Below are positions 62,143-64,000 of a DNA stretch of 64,000 nucleotides, piece after piece. The notes beneath the pieces are model-generated. The model was not told the DNA's origin and did no database searches. It saw only the letters and a list, made by a program, of their open reading frames with translations. How positions within the stretch are numbered: position 1 is the first letter of the stretch; each line of letters opens with the position of its first letter. This DNA comes from Pseudalkalibacillus hwajinpoensis (GTDB lineage: Bacteria; Bacillota; Bacilli; Bacillales; Guptibacillaceae), in contig NZ_CP156674.1 of assembly GCF_039851965.1 (NCBI RefSeq), positions 2,728,001 through 2,792,000 of the forward strand, written 5' to 3'. The translations under genes were made by a program, and so were the position numbers.

Positions 62143-62742
62143 TCATATGGCCGGACCATCTTTAATAATGCCTTTTTTTACATAGTTTGAAATCGAGTTC
62201 ACCTCTTTCAATACTCGTGCTTTCTCAATAGGATCTGTCCACCAATTCGAACGCTGTCCTACTTTGCGATCATCTGCACAGAGTGTGTAATCAATCCAGT
62301 CAGGCATGTACGTTTTTAACGTTAATAAACAGCGTTTCATATGGAAAGGCGAGCTTACAATCAGCAGCCTTTTTAACGTATGCAGACCGAATGCCCGTTG
62401 AAGGACCATAAGCGAAGCTAACACATTTTCAGTTGTGTTGGCCGCTTCAAGTTCAAGAAGAATGTGTTCCTCGCGCACACCTAAATCAATCAGATGATTT
62501 CTCATCCAGATAGCTTCAGGTGTCTCATTTTCCCCCCATCGTGCTGCCGATCCTGTTACAAGGATAGCGGGAGCGCGCTTATTGTGATACAATCTGGCTG
62601 CCTTTTCGACTCGATGAATGGTTTTCGCACCAAATATGAGAATACAGTCCCCAGACTTTCCGTCATCGCTCGTGTCATCAAACATAAAAGTCGTCAGCTC
62701 TTCTATTGATAGACGATCAGTGTTCATTTCTGATAACCTCAT
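62143..62742 (-). CDS. YdcF/ElyC-like DUF218 protein
   Basis: 199 residues. The order ILIFGA, AILVTGSAARWGENETPEAIWMR, LGVREEHILLELEAANTTENVLAS and LIVSSPFHMKRC is the DUF218 signature (YdcF/SanA/ElyC). Some members act in envelope polymer synthesis; this one lacks membrane helices and is probably cytoplasmic. ATG 62742 follows GAGGAGAGAGCA; the frame stays open to 62850 but without a good site. Single gene. Confidence 0.8.
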   Translation of the reverse strand: MRLSEMNTDRLSIEELTTFMFDDTSDDGKSGDCILIFGAKTIHRVEKAARLYHNKRAPAILVTGSAARWGENETPEAIWMRNHLIDLGVREEHILLELEAANTTENVLASLMVLQRAFGLHTLKRLLIVSSPFHMKRCLLTLKTYMPDWIDYTLCADDRKVGQRSNWWTDPIEKARVLKEVNSISNYVKKGIIKDGPAI

Positions 62743-62835
62743 TGCTCTCTCTCCTCGTCCTATACGATCAATTCTTCTCTTACTATCACATTCGACTCTA
62801 TCCAGTAAAAGACCTTTTATCCCAGCCTTAAGGGT

Positions 62836-62966
62836 CAGTAAAACCCCCACCTCAAAATGTAAATCAATCGAGACGTTTAGGTGGGGGTCAACTGCCCCTA
62901 AAGGTCCGATTGGTTCAACTAACCATCAGAGGGGGATGAAGCAAAACCCCCTCTGAAGGAAGTTTC
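62836..62966 (+). repeat. Structured ~120-nt repeat, copy B
   Basis: Better-preserved partner of 38076-38191. The outer stem ACCCCCACCT / AGGTGGGGGT (about 62843-62888), the small hairpin TTGGTT-CA-AACCA, and the stem CAGAGGGGG / CCCCCTCTG around ATGAAGCAAAA suggest folded RNA or a mobile-element end. It lies between the YdcF-like gene and the sugar transporter. No ORF in it. Confidence 0.65.
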
Positions 62967-63053
62967 ACATGATCCTCCTGAACGTAAGAAGCTTCAGGAT
63001 ATGTACTAGCTTATGTATACGACCACAAGAAAGTGAAGATGATGACAAAAATA

Positions 63054-63067
63054 TGAAGGCGCTTACA
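63054..63067 (+). promoter_or_regulatory. CcpA cre-like site before sugar ABC gene
   Basis: TGAAGGCGCTTACA fits the cre consensus (TGWAANCGNTNWCA) at 13 of 14 positions, 64 bp before the binding-protein ATG. This suggests catabolite repression of the transporter. Confidence 0.7.
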
Positions 63068-63130
63068 AAGTTAGTGCGTAATCCCCTTTGATAAACTAAT
63101 AGTAATAAATGACCTGGGGGGATTTAACGT

Positions 63131-64000
63131 ATGAGAGGTAGATTTAGTAAGTTCACGGGATGGTTTCTTGTTCTCATTTTGGCACTTGTGCCGCTTGCTG
63201 CCTGTTCTAGTTCCGGAGAAACGAATAGTAGCGGAAGCGAGGGAGGCTCCGGAGGTGAGGAAACACTGGATATTTTCAGCTGGTGGACAGGAGCTGGTGA
63301 AGAAGACGGTCTGAATGCGTTAATCGACTTATTTAAGGAAAAATATCCAGATATTGAAGTAGAAAATGCAGCTGTTGCTGGAGGAGCAGGTACAAATGCA
63401 AAGGCAGTCCTTGCTAGCCGTATGCAGGGTGACGATCCTCCCGCAACGTTCCAGGTTCACGGTGGTTCCGAGCTAAATGATGGTTGGGTAGCTGCGGGAA
63501 AAATGGAAACGCTTAACGACCTTTATGAAGCTGAAGGATGGGAAGATAAGTTTCCTGAGGATTTAATTGAGCTAGTTAGTAAAGATGGCGATATTTACTC
63601 TGTGCCAGTTAATATTCACCGCGGAAATGTGCTCTGGTACAACACGAAAGTATTTGAAGAGAATGGCGTAGAGCCGCCTGCCACGTTCGAAGAGTTTTTC
63701 ACCGCTGCCGATAAGCTTCAAGAAGCTGGCGTAACACCGCTTGCACTTGGAGACAAAGAACCATGGACTGCGACTCATCTATTTGAAACGGCGCTTCTAG
63801 GTACACTTGGAGCAGATGATTATAAAAAGCTGTTTACTGGTGAGCTGTCCTTTAGCGATCCTAAAGTAAAAGAAGCCGTTGAAAATTTCAAGAAAATGCT
63901 AGGCTATATAAATGAAGATCATAGCTCGAGAAACTGGCAGGATGCTTCTCAGCTTGTCGCAGATGGTGAAGCTGCTATGAATGTGATGGGAGATTGGGCA
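63131..64000 (+). CDS. Sugar ABC transporter binding lipoprotein, 3' end outside window
   Basis: The frame is open from ATG 63131 to the window end (290 codons seen of about 420 usual). Signal with lipobox LAAC, then a Gly/Ser linker and the SBP_bac_1 domain (LDIFSWWTGAGEEDGLNALIDLFKEKYPDIEVENAA, ASRMQGDDPPATFQVHGG, SVPVNIHRGNVLWYNTKVF, AMNVMGDWA). It resembles glucose/mannose-type binding proteins (GtsA-like). Permease genes should follow. Preceded by a cre site and by the sugar-sensing three-component genes, its likely regulators. Ribosome site GGGGGGATT. Confidence 0.92.
   Translation, partial: MRGRFSKFTGWFLVLILALVPLAACSSSGETNSSGSEGGSGGEETLDIFSWWTGAGEEDGLNALIDLFKEKYPDIEVENAAVAGGAGTNAKAVLASRMQGDDPPATFQVHGGSELNDGWVAAGKMETLNDLYEAEGWEDKFPEDLIELVSKDGDIYSVPVNIHRGNVLWYNTKVFEENGVEPPATFEEFFTAADKLQEAGVTPLALGDKEPWTATHLFETALLGTLGADDYKKLFTGELSFSDPKVKEAVENFKKMLGYINEDHSSRNWQDASQLVADGEAAMNVMGDWA

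Noticed and set aside
1..64000. CRISPR arrays, rRNA or tRNA genes
   Set aside because: No regularly spaced direct repeats, and no rRNA- or tRNA-like sequence was recognised on either strand.

Overview
The window looks like a chromosome segment of a low-to-moderate GC Bacillota of the Bacillaceae type. The support is AGGAGG-type ribosome sites, frequent GTG/TTG starts, an S-box (SAM-I) riboswitch, CcpA cre-like sites, a XylR-like operator and the gene set itself. No rRNA, tRNA or CRISPR array was seen. The genus cannot be fixed from this sequence.

Left part (1-20.2 kb) is an AT-richer accessory island. It opens with surface-polysaccharide genes (a partial beta-helix protein and a Wzx-like flippase). 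A scrapyard follows: a decayed lasso-cyclase-like fragment fused to a decayed sugar transferase, then an ISL3-type relic. Next is a paeninodin-like lasso peptide operon: cyclase 4966-6894, a 41-residue precursor 6909-7034, HPr-kinase-like tailoring kinase, RRE (PqqD-like), B2 leader peptidase, nucleotidyltransferase, ABC exporter and metallophosphoesterase. An intact IS21-family element (7079-9604, 5-bp target duplication GCTTT) sits between the precursor and the kinase.

Immediately downstream (15.4-20.2 kb) lies a second, different RiPP-like operon. It has a 63-residue glycine/asparagine-rich precursor with a YxxP leader motif, an HPr-kinase-like gene cut by an in-frame TAG, an RRE protein, an S26-type peptidase, an ABC exporter and a nucleotidyltransferase. 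It has no cyclase and no B2 peptidase of its own. A 16-bp dyad, GTTCTT-N4-AAGAAC, precedes the decayed cyclase, the intact cyclase and, twice, the second precursor, which suggests common control. This pair of clusters is the best candidate for an undescribed system.

From 20.2 kb on the sequence looks like ordinary core genome. There is a small BH0509-like gene, a frameshifted S9 peptidase, an S-box-controlled methionine ABC transporter (metQ, metN, metP) with a metal-dependent alcohol dehydrogenase, a lipoprotein, a histidine phosphatase, a LuxR-type ATPase regulator and galU. The galactose block follows (galE, methyltransferase, galR, galK, galT, a dead GH42 beta-galactosidase, second galE). 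Then come zinc-ribbon membrane proteins, pcp, xylAB under a XylR/CcpA-type promoter, a ROK kinase, manA, a heterodimeric ABC exporter, a giant membrane protein, a sugar-sensing three-component system (binding protein, LytS-like kinase, YesN-like regulator), a YdcF-like gene and the start of a sugar ABC binding protein that runs off the window.

Dispersed REP-like palindromes (core GGGGGTCAG...CTGACCCCC) recur from 28 kb onward. In three genes the palindrome itself supplies the last codons and the stop. Two copies of a structured ~120-nt repeat (38076-38191, 62836-62966) are unexplained.
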